A stretch of 64,000 nt of DNA from Pseudobdellovibrionaceae bacterium (GTDB lineage Bacteria; Bdellovibrionota; UBA1018; UBA6935), in the NCBI GenBank assembly GCA_002722705.1, contig PBMP01000041.1:1-64000 (forward strand), written 5' to 3'. Positions 52,374 to 61,778 of the stretch are shown piece after piece. The translations under genes and the position numbers were made by a program. The notes under the pieces are model-generated. The model was not told the origin of the DNA, did no database searches, and worked only from the letters and a program-made list of their open reading frames with translations. Within the stretch, counting starts at the first letter, position 1. Each line of letters begins with the position of its first letter.

Positions 52374-53103
52374 AACTTAACTTTTTATCCATTTCTTCAA
52401 TAAACTTACCTTGAACTCCCATCAGTTGATAGGATGGATTTTTTATACTTATTATTTTTTTTAACTCTTCTAATGAAAACCCTAAAACTAAATGAGTGGC
52501 AATAAGCATAGTAGAAGTACGACCAATGCCTGCTAAACAATGAATTCCAATTGGTTCTTCTTTTGATTTTTTTAAAAGATCAGAAATTTGAATAACTTGC
52601 TCAAAAGTAGGCACCTCTAAATCAGGTACAGAAAAATGATAAACATCAAAGTATTGACTTAAAAAGTCTTTATTATGATGAATTTCTGTTAATGCAATAA
52701 TTTTTTTTATCCCTCTATCTTTAAAATATGAAATTTCTTCATTGAGTCTTTTTTTTGAAATTTCAAAAAAAATCGAATCTTCTGTGACTTTAAAATTTTC
52801 AATAACTCGAGTTTTTTTTAAAAATCGTTCAAAAACATTAGATAAACCTACTAAAGAGTTAAGATTTTCTACTAAGTGAAGACTTTTTTCCTCATCAAAA
52901 TCATAAAAAAGAGAAATTTTAGGACAATAGGTTAAAAGATGTTTTAAAAATTCAGCTCGACTATATGTTCCCGAGCTTCTCCCTCCAATCCACCCCATTA
53001 AAACTGCTTCTTCAAAAGGCAGTTCAGACCAATGAACATGATTAAACCCAGGTCTAGCCATTCCTGCAATTTTATTCTCTTCAAACCACCAAAAAGCATT
53101 CAT
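52354..53103 (-). CDS. Dual-specificity/tyrosine phosphatase-like protein
   Basis: 249 residues with an intact P-loop phosphatase signature in GIHCLAGIGRTSTMLI (HCxxGxGRT) near residue 190, and VPDLEVPT as the candidate WPD-type acid loop. The early WSELPFEEAVLMGWIGGRSS is less usual. It removes phosphate from tyrosine, serine/threonine or lipids. It lies in a minus-strand group with an M24 peptidase (9 bases downstream of it) and an acetyltransferase; a common pathway is not evident. Confidence 0.85.
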   Translation of the reverse strand: MNAFWWFEENKIAGMARPGFNHVHWSELPFEEAVLMGWIGGRSSGTYSRAEFLKHLLTYCPKISLFYDFDEEKSLHLVENLNSLVGLSNVFERFLKKTRVIENFKVTEDSIFFEISKKRLNEEISYFKDRGIKKIIALTEIHHNKDFLSQYFDVYHFSVPDLEVPTFEQVIQISDLLKKSKEEPIGIHCLAGIGRTSTMLIATHLVLGFSLEELKKIISIKNPSYQLMGVQGKFIEEMDKKLSFTQKLD

Positions 53104-53112
53104 TTTTTTACT

Positions 53113-53772
53113 CTAATTTAATAAATCTTCAAAAAACGCTCCCCAGCGACGATCAGGATGACAAATTTGAATTTCTAAAATCCACCGATTCGATGCTGGT
53201 TTTTCTTCAAATGCTTCAATACTTCCTCTCGATCTTGCTGAATGCGGAAAGTCTGCAATACGATGACCATTTGCCTTTTTTAGATTTAATATCCAATCTC
53301 TTTTTTTGGCACACTTTTGAGCAAAAGAATAAAGTTCTGATCCAGAAGCGTTATTTTCTTTCCAATAATTTCTCACTTCACCCCAAATCTCCTCAACATC
53401 CTTGCAACATCGATTCATTTCGGAATCACTTCCTAAAACAAACGGTCTTCCAACATCTCCTTCATGGTCGTGGTAAATTAATCCAAGGTCGAAAAAGAAA
53501 AGATCATTCTCTTTTAATACAATCCCTGGATCTCCTTTTTCTCCAAAAGGAAGAACTGTATTAGATCCAAACCTAATCTGAGCGGGGTGCCACTGTTTTT
53601 CAATTCCAAATTCTTTCAAAAAATTTTTTAAAAGAATTTTTCCATCTTGTTCATTCATTCCAGGTGTAATTTTTTTTGAAACGGCTTTAATTACATCAAA
53701 AGTAATGTCTCTTGCTTCTTTTAATAAATCTTCACTAAAAAAATCCCCTACCGTTTCATCCACGCTATTCAT
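53113..53772 (-). CDS. M24-family metallopeptidase (short, pita-bread fold)
   Basis: 219 residues, shorter than most methionine aminopeptidases (about 250-270) and lacking the N-terminal domain of Xaa-Pro peptidases. The metal ligands are all present: Asp in FFDLG, Asp in GDVGRPF, His in ADFPHSARS, Glu in ILEIQI and Glu in FFEDLL. The family includes creatinase-like and aminopeptidase members; substrate unknown. The phosphatase gene follows 9 bases after its stop. Confidence 0.82.
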   Translation of the reverse strand: MNSVDETVGDFFSEDLLKEARDITFDVIKAVSKKITPGMNEQDGKILLKNFLKEFGIEKQWHPAQIRFGSNTVLPFGEKGDPGIVLKENDLFFFDLGLIYHDHEGDVGRPFVLGSDSEMNRCCKDVEEIWGEVRNYWKENNASGSELYSFAQKCAKKRDWILNLKKANGHRIADFPHSARSRGSIEAFEEKPASNRWILEIQICHPDRRWGAFFEDLLN

Positions 53773-53817
53773 TTAAACCTCACTACTTATTTTTATAAAA
53801 TTTAGTCCTACACTTTT

Positions 53818-54231
53818 TTAAAGCTCTTTTGTCATAAAGTATTTACATCCTTCTTTAGGGTAATTTTCCTGAATCCATTGCACTTGGTATCCAAGTTGTT
53901 CATAAAATGGTCGTGCCTGAAAATTTAAAGTATCCAATAAGACGTATTTACATCCTCTTTTTCGCGCAGCACTTTCAAGTCGATTTAAAATTTGAGTCCC
54001 CATATTTTTCCCACGAAGACTTTCATGAACCCATAAATTTTCTATCAACAACCAACTTCCAAAAGTTTTTGCAGCGACTCCACCAACAATGCCTTCTTCT
54101 GAATCCCGAACGGTAATGACCAACGGATGCTTTTCTTTTACTTCCCAATTTTTATGATTAAATTCTTCAATTTTCTTTTCAAAAAACTGCATCAATTCTT
54201 CATTAGGAGACTCGATAACTTCAATATCCAT
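53818..54231 (-). CDS. GNAT-family N-acetyltransferase
   Basis: 137 residues with the GNAT acetyl-CoA-binding loop HESLRGKNMGTQILNRLESA (RxxGxG/A motif A) and the closing strand FYEQLGYQV. The substrate is unknown. It is 45 bases upstream of the peptidase gene and faces the same way; the two may be co-transcribed. Confidence 0.88.
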   Translation of the reverse strand: MDIEVIESPNEELMQFFEKKIEEFNHKNWEVKEKHPLVITVRDSEEGIVGGVAAKTFGSWLLIENLWVHESLRGKNMGTQILNRLESAARKRGCKYVLLDTLNFQARPFYEQLGYQVQWIQENYPKEGCKYFMTKEL

Positions 54232-54398
54232 AATTTTACCTCCGCCCCACTATCGCGCCGTAAAAAAAGTTGTCAAATCAATCCATCTTCTATTTTAACC
54301 ATTTGCAATTATTAAATTATTACTACAATGAAATTTTCCTCTAAAACTAAAAACTGCATTCATTTCAATTAAAGACAAAGTGCGCTATAAGAATACCT

Positions 54399-55034
54399 AT
54401 GAAAATACTCTCTTTTTTAACCCCTTTCTTTCTATTCTCTACTCTTTCACTAGCGAACAATTCAGAATTAAAAGTTAAAAAAAAGGCCTATATTTATGAA
54501 GGATCTCAGTTTCTCTCTATTGACGTTAAAATCAACACCGACATGAGGTTTGCCATCGGAGACCTCTACTTAGAAAATGACACAAACTATTCAAGTGATG
54601 CGATTGGCCTCATTGTATTAGAAGATTCTCATCAAAAACCTTTGATGCTGTTACGAACAACAGAACTTAACGTTGGTCCAAAAATTCAGAAACGAACATC
54701 AAACTGGATTCTTGGGAAAACTAAATGGGAAGAAGTAAATGGTCGTAGCGTAAGATCAACTCGAATTGTGTTTTCTCGCATGATTTCCTCAGACCTATCA
54801 AGTGTTTCAAATATCGCTCTTTATGGCGGAACGATTCAAAATTCGATTGAGTTTTTTGAACACATTCAAAAAACCTGTTTAACTCACCAAATTTCTGATT
54901 GGTCTCAATTTATTGATTTTGATCAAAAAACTTCTCAATGTGTTTCAGAAGAATTAGAAAAATATACAAAACTCAAAGATGGAAGTTGGTTTGGAAAACG
55001 ATATAAACTCAACCGTGGACAGACGCAAATTTAA
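54399..55034 (+). CDS. Exported protein, unknown
   Basis: 211 residues with signal peptide (to FSTLSLA). The mature part is a beta-rich globular domain (GSQFLSIDVKINTDMRFAIGD, SNIALYGGTIQNSIEFF) with two cysteines (KTCLTH, SQCVSE), probably disulfide-linked. No family recognised. A moderately conserved-looking ORF with no strong ribosome site visible. Confidence 0.7.
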   Translation: MKILSFLTPFFLFSTLSLANNSELKVKKKAYIYEGSQFLSIDVKINTDMRFAIGDLYLENDTNYSSDAIGLIVLEDSHQKPLMLLRTTELNVGPKIQKRTSNWILGKTKWEEVNGRSVRSTRIVFSRMISSDLSSVSNIALYGGTIQNSIEFFEHIQKTCLTHQISDWSQFIDFDQKTSQCVSEELEKYTKLKDGSWFGKRYKLNRGQTQI

Positions 55035-55064
55035 ATACTTTTTATCAGTAAATACGAATAAGAT

Positions 55065-56087
55065 TTACTTAGTTTGATTCATTTCTAGAAGCGCTTTTTC
55101 ATACTTTATCATATTAAAGTCACCCTCATATCCTTCATGTCCTCCGCCTCCTCGGTGTAAAGCGTCTTCCTCAAACCCAAATCCATGTTGATAAATTCCC
55201 CACGGATGTAAATACGGAGAATCAATTTTTCGTTTATGAATACGATCAAGCGCAAGAACAAAGCTAATCACTAAATCATCTGACAAATAAGTAAAACGAC
55301 TGAGCTGAGAAAACTTTCTTAACTTTTGAGTGTCTAAAAGATTCACTGGATATCCAATAGACGCCCATCCCTCTACAACCTGCCCTCCATGAGGTTCATT
55401 TTCAAATTCCCACAAATTTGACGAAATATTCCAACTTGAAACAGCATGAATAGAAGGCGATAAGACTGAATTTGGATGACGTGCCATATTTGAAATCATC
55501 TCATTTGGTAAAGTTGAGGGGTAGTCTGTATCATCATCTAAACTAATAAGATAAGAATCTGGATCATTTTTTTTCAAATACTCCGCTGCAACGAGCATTT
55601 TTGAAATAGGACCTAAATCTTTTTCCATTCGAAGAATCTGTATTTTAGGATGATTATGAACAAAAAGAGGAATTTTATATTCTCGTCCATCTCGTCCAAA
55701 TTTCCATGGTATCGAAACAAAGACTTTTTTTATATGAGTCAAATCCAAATGACCAAGAACTTGTTCAATATATTTAATTCTCGTCGGTGAAGTGGTTAAA
55801 GATAAATAGACCCTGTGATTCGCAAGAAAACTCATAGAAACCGTATCTTCTCTAATTATTTTTTCAAGGAGAGGATGGCGTATTTCTTGTGACCGATCAA
55901 AAGCATATTGAGCTGTTTTCTCTCCTCCTTTAAGTAAACTCATTAATTGATCATGCGTCTTTGTACCCTCAAATACGGTACTACACTGAGATTTCGAAAA
56001 TTCATCTTGCCTCTGATAAGGCTGGGCTAAAACAAGAAATGAAAATAAGAAAAAGAACATCTGAAAAACTGACTTAACAACTACCAT
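55065..56087 (-). CDS. Exported or membrane-anchored glycosyltransferase-like protein
   Basis: 340 residues. An N-terminal hydrophobic stretch (VFQMFFFLFSFLVLA, followed by QPYQR) acts as a signal peptide or anchor. The body resembles a GT-A glycosyltransferase: SLTTSPTRIKYIEQVL at the first strand, then ISLDDDTDYPSTLPNE, a DxD-type metal-binding motif (SLDDDTD), and later YLSDDLVISFVLAL. Glycosyltransferases with cleavable exports are rare since the activated sugars are cytoplasmic; an anchored cytoplasm-facing or an unusual periplasmic enzyme is possible. Substrate unknown. Confidence 0.68.
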   Translation of the reverse strand: MVVVKSVFQMFFFLFSFLVLAQPYQRQDEFSKSQCSTVFEGTKTHDQLMSLLKGGEKTAQYAFDRSQEIRHPLLEKIIREDTVSMSFLANHRVYLSLTTSPTRIKYIEQVLGHLDLTHIKKVFVSIPWKFGRDGREYKIPLFVHNHPKIQILRMEKDLGPISKMLVAAEYLKKNDPDSYLISLDDDTDYPSTLPNEMISNMARHPNSVLSPSIHAVSSWNISSNLWEFENEPHGGQVVEGWASIGYPVNLLDTQKLRKFSQLSRFTYLSDDLVISFVLALDRIHKRKIDSPYLHPWGIYQHGFGFEEDALHRGGGGHEGYEGDFNMIKYEKALLEMNQTK

Positions 56088-56209
56088 GAAACTTGACTAG
56101 CACAGCAAATGACTCTGCGCATTTATTTTATGAATTTAAGAAGTTAGGTTCTACAATAGTAGCTACACCTCACTAAAATCATAAAATTCACATAAAGTCT
56201 AAAAAAAGT

Positions 56210-56780
56210 ATGTCGATTTTAAGGAGTTGTAAAATACGAAAATTTGATTATATTAATCAAATGTTTTTAACCCTTGTGCTACTTCTAACCCCCCAAAGCT
56301 TTGCCAGTACGGATTTGACCTGGGGGAGCTACGACCCTCGGGAAGCCACTTGCGAGCTCACTCTTTTTGAGAACTACTCAGGACGATATTTCGTCGAAGG
56401 CGAGGCTTGGCCGTAATCCAACTCCGCCACCGTGGGGTCGATATCTTGATGACTCGGATACAAAAAGAAATCCCGTTCTTCGACCAAGCGGATGTGCTTC
56501 AACTTCCTTATTCGGATGGGAAGTTTACCCGGACCCTTTCCACGCAGTCTTACTTTACATACCAGATTGGTCACGCAAAAAAATCAATCCACACGCCCGA
56601 GCAGACTATATCGCTGCTTTGAAGGAGGTCGCTCGAGTTAATGTACCAAAGGCGAGGACCCTTTTTTCTCCAATAAATGATCGAGATTTTTTTCAAAAGA
56701 TAGTCAAAGAAGTTCCTCAGCTTAAATTGAAACCAATGGAGCTCAAGTGGCAACGTTGGGTGGAATTGGAACGAATCTAA
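56210..56780 (+). pseudogene. Frameshifted gene for a small exported protein
   Basis: The first part reads a signal peptide (MFLTLVLLLTPQSFA, from ATG 56261) and continues to ENYSGRYFVEGEAWP, then stops (56414-56416). The continuing good frame in +1 (from about 56400, RNPTPPPWGRYLDDSD to the end WQRWVELERI) runs to 56780. Joined, they give one exported protein of about 170 residues. The break is in GAGGCTTGGCCGTAAT. This is probably a genuine frameshift, or a sequencing error. The +1 frame is richer in G/C than the genes before 56 kb. No family recognised. Confidence 0.55.
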
Positions 56781-56831
56781 GCTCCAAGCAATTACTGTTT
56801 CGCATGAATCTAAATCAAAAAAAAAGACAAT

Positions 56832-57314
56832 TTATTTTTGATTTGAGTGTAACCGAACGCAGCGCACTGAAGTAAAAACTCTTCGCGCTCGGGGTTCATC
56901 CATAACATCTCCCAAGTATCCATTAAACGTGTAGGCAGCCGTGTGTAGCTCGGGTCTTATTGACGATGTCCAGAAGGTATGTTGTTCAAGCTTGTCTTCT
57001 GGGCGTTTGTATTCTTTCCAACTAAAGTAGAAAAAATCTGGATTTCCGATCACGTCTCTTCCATCAACGGGGTAGAAACCATCTTGCTCAGTCTCGCTTA
57101 TTTCCGCACCCCTTGTTTGAAAAAGCAGGGCCATCTCACGTGCGGTTGGCAAACGCATTCCTCTATCTTCACATATTTTTTCAGCTTCGTAGTAGTCTAC
57201 TTTCGTTTTTATTAAATCCGTTAGATCCGGTAATTTATTGTTCACAGGTTCTGCGTTTAAATTTCCTGAAAAAAAGACCAGCAAGACAATTAAAGATGCA
57301 ATTTTCGTTTTCAA
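56832..57314 (-). CDS. Exported Lcl/FGE-like domain protein, paralogue 2
   Basis: 160 residues. The signal peptide (MKTKIASLIVLLVFFSGNLNA) is followed by a single C-type-lectin-like (Lcl C-terminal, DUF1566-type) domain. Shared motifs with the next gene are KICEDRGMRLPTAREMALL, SETEQDGFYPVDGRDVIGNP, FYFSWKEY, FWTSSI and VRCVR, and the cysteines are kept. Such domains bind ligands at the cell surface in other bacteria; here the ligand is unknown. Alone on its strand. Confidence 0.72.
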   Translation of the reverse strand: MKTKIASLIVLLVFFSGNLNAEPVNNKLPDLTDLIKTKVDYYEAEKICEDRGMRLPTAREMALLFQTRGAEISETEQDGFYPVDGRDVIGNPDFFYFSWKEYKRPEDKLEQHTFWTSSIRPELHTAAYTFNGYLGDVMDEPRARRVFTSVRCVRLHSNQK

Positions 57315-57401
57315 GATCTACTCCCATTTCTCATTTGTTTTAATCATACGCTGTAGGCGCTATGAAACGATATAAAAGGTTTTAGTGGTTATTAGCTCAT
57401 G

Positions 57402-57908
57402 TTAGCGCACACATCGCACCGCTATGTGACGAAAGAAATAGTTTCGAACAGAATAAGTAATATCACCGTATTTTCCCATGAGTAAGTATGCAACAGGTGT
57501 GTAATCCGATGGAATCGACGAAGTCCAAAACCAATATTCACCTAATTCTCCCTCAGGCGGCTCATAGCCTTTATAGCTAAAGTAAAAGGGATCCGAATTT
57601 CCTTCAGCGTCTGATCCTTTGATCAAATAGTGCCGTGGCTTTTCTGTCTCGCTAATTCCTTGTGCTCCCCGACTTTCCGCATATAGAGCAAGCTCTCGCA
57701 CGGTGGGTAAACGCATTCCTTTTTCGCTACAAATTTTTATCGCTTGATCATGACTGACTCCGGTTCCTAACACTCCAGTCATCTCAGGAACTGTTTGTTT
57801 TTCCGATTGTTTATCACAATCGTCACTTCTGCCACAAACGGCCTGTGCATTTACCATCGCCTCAGAAAATACCAAAAATACAATTAATAATGCATATCTC
57901 TTATTCAT
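57402..57908 (-). CDS. Exported Lcl/FGE-like domain protein, paralogue 1
   Basis: About 168 residues. After the signal peptide (MNKRYALLIVFLVFSEAMVNA) comes a short Cys-containing linker (AVCGRSDDCDKQSE), then the same domain: KICSEKGMRLPTVRELALYA, ISETEKPRHYLIKGSD, FYFSYKGYEPPEGEL, FWTSSIP and IAVRCVR. It is clearly a tandem paralogue of the gene 88 bases downstream. The linker is absent in the other copy. ATG 57908 is preferred over GTG 57926; neither has a clear ribosome site. Confidence 0.7.
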   Translation of the reverse strand: MNKRYALLIVFLVFSEAMVNAQAVCGRSDDCDKQSEKQTVPEMTGVLGTGVSHDQAIKICSEKGMRLPTVRELALYAESRGAQGISETEKPRHYLIKGSDAEGNSDPFYFSYKGYEPPEGELGEYWFWTSSIPSDYTPVAYLLMGKYGDITYSVRNYFFRHIAVRCVR

Positions 57909-58177
57909 AGCAAAAAAACTATTCACGAAAGGATCTATTGGTTAAACGAATTTTTTAATAAGTCTTCTACCTACGATTTAAGCGAGATCGCTATCGCCAC
58001 GACTCATCAAAAAGGGGGCGGTTGTCTATTATCTAGTTTACTGAAAGGGTGGTTCACGACGCAGCTTTATTCGCTTAGATGACCACGAAAAAACGTGAAC
58101 GAGCAGAAATTCAAACATCTCACAGGATGGAAATTGAATAATCGAATGCCGGAAATTAACGTCCGAAGAATCAGAAA

Positions 58178-58200
58178 AGATTTCGGAATTTCCGAAATCT
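58178..58200 (-). terminator. Hairpin downstream of the broken gene at 58.2-58.6 kb
   Basis: 10-bp stem AGATTTCGGA / TCCGAAATCT with a 3-base loop; followed on the minus strand by TTTTCTG. A modest terminator. The 270-base stretch 57909-58177 shows no recognisable gene. Confidence 0.5.
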
Positions 58201-58225
58201 TCTCGATCCAAAGTCTAATTTTTAA

Positions 58226-58587
58226 CTAGAAATTTATAAGTGGAAGGCCCAGTTCTTCCGAAATCTGTCTCGCAAATCGCTTTTCTTTGTCGGACGGCGA
58301 ATTTGTAAACACTCCTATAAACTCGATCGGATTTCCAGTTATCCGTACACCAAAGAGTAAAACTTCATTCCAAAAAGACGCGGCTCCCAGTGCAATTTGG
58401 TTCTTTTCTAGATCGAGGGGAGTGTGAAGGCCAAACCTCCTCTGAAAATGAAAGGCTTTTTCTTTAACAAGTTCAGGATTACCCTGAATATCAGCAGTAT
58501 TTGGAGCTCCCATATGAGTCCCTTTGATTGACCGCCCGAAGCAGGCAAAGCGAAGAAGAAAACTGCGAGAAAAGACCAAATTTTCAT
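58226..58587 (-). pseudogene. Gene broken by a frameshift between signal peptide and body
   Basis: From ATG 58587 one frame reads a signal peptide (MKIWSFLAVFFFALPASGGQ, then SKG) but becomes nonsensical after it. The +1-shifted frame carries the body (MGAPNTADIQGNPELVKEKA, ..., FARQISEELGLPLINF) to 58226. The joining point is near the GGTCAATCAAAGGGAC segment. This looks like one exported protein of about 115 residues that is frameshifted. Alternatively the body starts at ATG (MGAPNTADI) and lacks export. Confidence 0.5.
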
Positions 58588-58800
58588 CGCTTTTCGTTAA
58601 CTGATTTCGCCATTATTTTCGACTTGCTCACCAACCTAACAATTGAAATGCCCGCTTTAATATCCGAAGCCCTAGACCCGAACTTTACCCAATTTCCAAC
58701 TGCTTAACGTCGCTGAGGATTTCTGAGAATCCCGAGAAAGATTACATAGCCCCTCCTTTACTTAAAGAGCTTATAAGTGTATGAAGTCAGTCTATTAAGT

Positions 58801-60111
58801 ATGTGGGCACGTCTTTTCTTATTTACCGTCATCATCAGCTTACCCTCGGAAACGTGGGGCGGGAGTCTACCACCTCGACTCAAGAATGGTCGCTTCACGT
58901 CACGGAATTGTGCGCTAGTACTACAAGGACTTCGCCAACCTAAGTATGAGATGTCTGTCACAGCTGAGAAAGCCGGGATTCTCGTTCCTCGTCGTTTCAC
59001 CACCTTAGCTGAGGCAATGAGTAGCGGAAAAGCTTTCATTATTCGAAGTGAGCACCCCGAAGAGCTTGCTGGTGCCGCAGGTCTCTTGAAAAGCTACATC
59101 GTGGGCGCAGATGGAAAATTATCCGTACCGATGAACACAAGCGAAGCAGACCAAGTTCTTGTTGCGAAATATTTGCAAGCATCAAATGAAGCTTCTCTCA
59201 CAAGGAAACTAAACGAATTCTCGAATTACTTTTGGCGCGGCTATGCGAATCGCATGGGTATCGACCATAAAGCGTTTGAGAGTCAAATTTCTTATTCTTA
59301 TTGGGAAATGCTTGGCGGCTACAATCAATCCATCATCGCAGATTCTGCAATTAAGGGCCGCTACCACGTCTTTACGTCTCGAGCGACGAGCTCTAACGAT
59401 TCTTCGCGTATGGATCAAGACCACTATATCGTGGTCGAAAATGGAACAGTACTTCTAGGAGACCTTAGTTCCTTTCCTTCGAACCTTCCCGCACAATTTG
59501 ATGATGTGATTTCCTTTTACGAAAAGGTCCGCAATCTCCCTGGGGTGGACCCTAGCCATGTACCTCTCGTTGAGTTTCAGACTTTTGAAGGGAAAAATTA
59601 TTTCCTCCAGTATCATCGTACTCGAAACTTTGAAGAATCGACCTATGTCCTTTCGAGAGACCCCGAAGAAGGAGAGTTTGTGGCGGATTTTGTCAGGGGT
59701 GCGACGACGCCCGAAGGCATAATCGTCGACGCAGCGGTGAGCTATCCCTACAAAAATCGGAAAATCAACTATCCAACTCCGTCTCACGAAAGTGCTTCCT
59801 TTGATTTCCATCACGACGTTGTCTTTACGGAGATTATGACTCGTCATCGCGATGCTCAAGTCATCGCAAAGTCGTGGAGAGACCTTAGCTCCACAGGCGA
59901 TTCTCATTTACAAAAATCAGTGCGTTTTAATCCAAGCGTATCGATAGCATTTCCTATGAACAAAATTGTTCCAGACTCTGAACTAAGAGAGCACTCACAG
60001 AAATGGTATCAAATTGCCAAAGAAACCCAAAAGCCTGTACGAATTAAACTTCGTATCGTTTCAGATGGGCGTAGGGCTTACATCAAGGTTCTCGACTTAC
60101 CCGTAAAGTGA
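58801..60111 (+). CDS. Large exported protein, unknown
   Basis: About 436 residues with a signal peptide (MWARLFLFTVIISLPSETWG). No recognisable domain. A conserved-looking core includes HPEELAGAAGLLKSYIVG, LNEFSNYFWRGYANRMGI and GVDPSHVPLVEFQTFEG, with acid-rich turns; the C-terminus (VRIKLRIVSDGRRAYIKVLD) is beta-rich. GC content and codon use (more CGC, GGC, TCG) differ from the core genes before 56 kb. GTG 58777 would add 8 residues; no clear ribosome site for either start. Confidence 0.65.
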   Translation: MWARLFLFTVIISLPSETWGGSLPPRLKNGRFTSRNCALVLQGLRQPKYEMSVTAEKAGILVPRRFTTLAEAMSSGKAFIIRSEHPEELAGAAGLLKSYIVGADGKLSVPMNTSEADQVLVAKYLQASNEASLTRKLNEFSNYFWRGYANRMGIDHKAFESQISYSYWEMLGGYNQSIIADSAIKGRYHVFTSRATSSNDSSRMDQDHYIVVENGTVLLGDLSSFPSNLPAQFDDVISFYEKVRNLPGVDPSHVPLVEFQTFEGKNYFLQYHRTRNFEESTYVLSRDPEEGEFVADFVRGATTPEGIIVDAAVSYPYKNRKINYPTPSHESASFDFHHDVVFTEIMTRHRDAQVIAKSWRDLSSTGDSHLQKSVRFNPSVSIAFPMNKIVPDSELREHSQKWYQIAKETQKPVRIKLRIVSDGRRAYIKVLDLPVK

Positions 60112-60889
60112 CGATCTATCGAGACCATCTTGATATTAAATTAAATCAGTTTTCGTTCTTTTTTAAGAATTGAATTTTTTGAAACGGGAGAAATAAGAAG
60201 CTGTGTAATAGATTCAAAGTCCTCTAGAATCTTCGCTTTTAGAATTTAATTTAAAACTTCTGTGAGGACTTCGTATGGATTTTTATGTTCAATCCCTTTT
60301 GCTTTTTTACAGGCGTATGAACACCGACTATTTTGAATAGAAAGAAATTCGCGATATTTTGACAAACCCAAAACCCGGCTTTAGATAATCACCGACAGCC
60401 ATATTTGAAAATAGGTGCTTAAATGTCCCGTACTAGATTTTCTTTCAAAAATGCTTTTGTTCTTTGCGGGTACAGAAAAAGAAAACAGCAGTAATATGAG
60501 GAGTAAACTATTTTTTATCACGCGTTCTCCTATAGCGAGACGAAATCTCTTCTGCGTAAGCATCTCCTTTTTTGTTCCATTGATTGTATGCTTTTAGTGT
60601 GTTTCTGGCATTTTTGATATGGCCTCTAGGAATCAGAGAAGATTTATGGCCAAGTAGCCGAATCCCAACAGCGATATTAAATATTTGGATCTAATTTATT
60701 CATATTTGATATGAACTAAATTCTTTCTTGCTTCAATGTAGCCTGTCCGGTTAGGTAAACCACGTTCAAGTAATGGTCGGCGGCCTGCCAATTCCGGTGG
60801 TCGGAATCCTGCTCCAAGGTTAGAAAAAGCAGTAAAAGAAGACTCATTTAAATGATTCTATTCGAGAAGTGAATGAACTTCCAACAAAA
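60112..60889. other. 780-bp region with decayed fragments, no intact gene
   Basis: No credible intact ORF. On the minus strand a fragment from GTG 60521 (signal-peptide-like IKNSLLLILLLFSFSVPA) stops at 60381. In the same frame after that stop a conserved-looking tail, SKYREFLSIQNSRCSYACKK...NPYEVLTEVLN, ends at 60246. On the plus strand a short Gly/Arg-rich tail ends near 60852. These look like remnants of genes. Confidence 0.45.
60246..60521 (-). pseudogene. Fragments of a minus-strand coding sequence
   Basis: The frame from 60521 to 60381 has a signal peptide-like start and then a stop (LSVII*). Codons after the stop, in the same frame, carry a Cys/Lys-rich tail (QNSRCSYACKKAKGIEHKNP) ending at a second stop at 60246. 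The tail looks like the C-terminus of a real protein, possibly a transposase, but I cannot identify it. Confidence 0.3.
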
Positions 60890-61690
60890 CTAGAATCTAG
60901 AAATGAGTCCTGCGACAAATGCCTTCAAATAGTCTGGCTGCTTTTGATAATTTAATTGCGCAAGATAGACTTCACCTGAAAGGCGAGGCAAACTTCTCCT
61001 TTTAAGACGGTATTTATTGGAAATCATGTGATCGGCTAGCACCGCTATACCAAGTCCACTTTCGACAAGTTTGAGCAAGGCAGAAATCGAATCAACTCGA
61101 ATGGTCTTTGTCGGGCGTTTCTTTGAAATCTTCGCCAGGTATCCTCCTGACTCTCCATAAATCCAAGTGTATCGATGTATCTCTCGTGGGTTAATTTCTT
61201 TCGAACTAATGAGAGAAAAGCTCTCTCGAAACAAACACCTTGAACTGATCAGTTCATTTTCTAATTTTCTCGGAACAAACCCTAGATCTAACTTACCCGT
61301 CACGAGCCCTTTTTCGATCTCAAGCTGCTTCGCGGAACTTATATCAAGATGAGAAACATTCGTTAGACTGATGGTAGATAGTCTTTCCAACAACCAGTTT
61401 TCAAGCACCCCTGGCATCGTACCAATTCGAATTTTCTTGGGCCTCATCTCAAAACTATCTTGTATCCATCCATCGAATCTCTGAGCCTCATTCATTAATT
61501 CTTCACCATCAGAGGTCAGAATCACTTTCTTAGGAGACCTTATAAGTAACTGTTTCCCAAGACTTTCTTCTAAAAGTCTAACTTGGCGACTCACGGCAGA
61601 TTGAGCGATTCCAAGTAGAACCCCCGCTCTGGTGAAGTTTTTGGTCTCAGCGACTGCTAAAAAGGCGTTTAGATATCGATAATCTATCAT
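60890..61690 (-). CDS. LysR-family transcriptional regulator (short)
   Basis: 266 residues. The N-terminal winged helix-turn-helix (AETKNFTRAGVLLGIAQSAVSRQVRLLEESLG) is canonical LysR. The effector domain (about 90-266, IRIGTMPGVLENWLLE...) is shorter than the usual 200 residues and ends early, so it may lack the last helix. It is divergent from the HAD gene 88 bases away, the usual arrangement for a regulator and its target; the intergenic gap (61691-61778) is AT-rich and could hold T-N11-A sites. Confidence 0.85.
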   Translation of the reverse strand: MIDYRYLNAFLAVAETKNFTRAGVLLGIAQSAVSRQVRLLEESLGKQLLIRSPKKVILTSDGEELMNEAQRFDGWIQDSFEMRPKKIRIGTMPGVLENWLLERLSTISLTNVSHLDISSAKQLEIEKGLVTGKLDLGFVPRKLENELISSRCLFRESFSLISSKEINPREIHRYTWIYGESGGYLAKISKKRPTKTIRVDSISALLKLVESGLGIAVLADHMISNKYRLKRRSLPRLSGEVYLAQLNYQKQPDYLKAFVAGLISRF

Positions 61691-61778
61691 ATAATTATTA
61701 GATTATAACTGTACAATTGATCTATTTCAAATATCTATTTCAACTCGTTACTTTGCTCCCTGCTGAAAGGAGCAAATA

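Noticed and set aside
55040-55070. AGTAAAT / ATTTACT inverted repeat as a terminator
   Set aside because: Only 7 AT base pairs, and it overlaps the end of a coding sequence; too weak.
60415-60597. Plus-strand 60-codon frame in the 60.4 kb gap
   Set aside because: No ribosome site, and the opposite strand encodes a more convincing signal-peptide fragment; judged to be a shadow.
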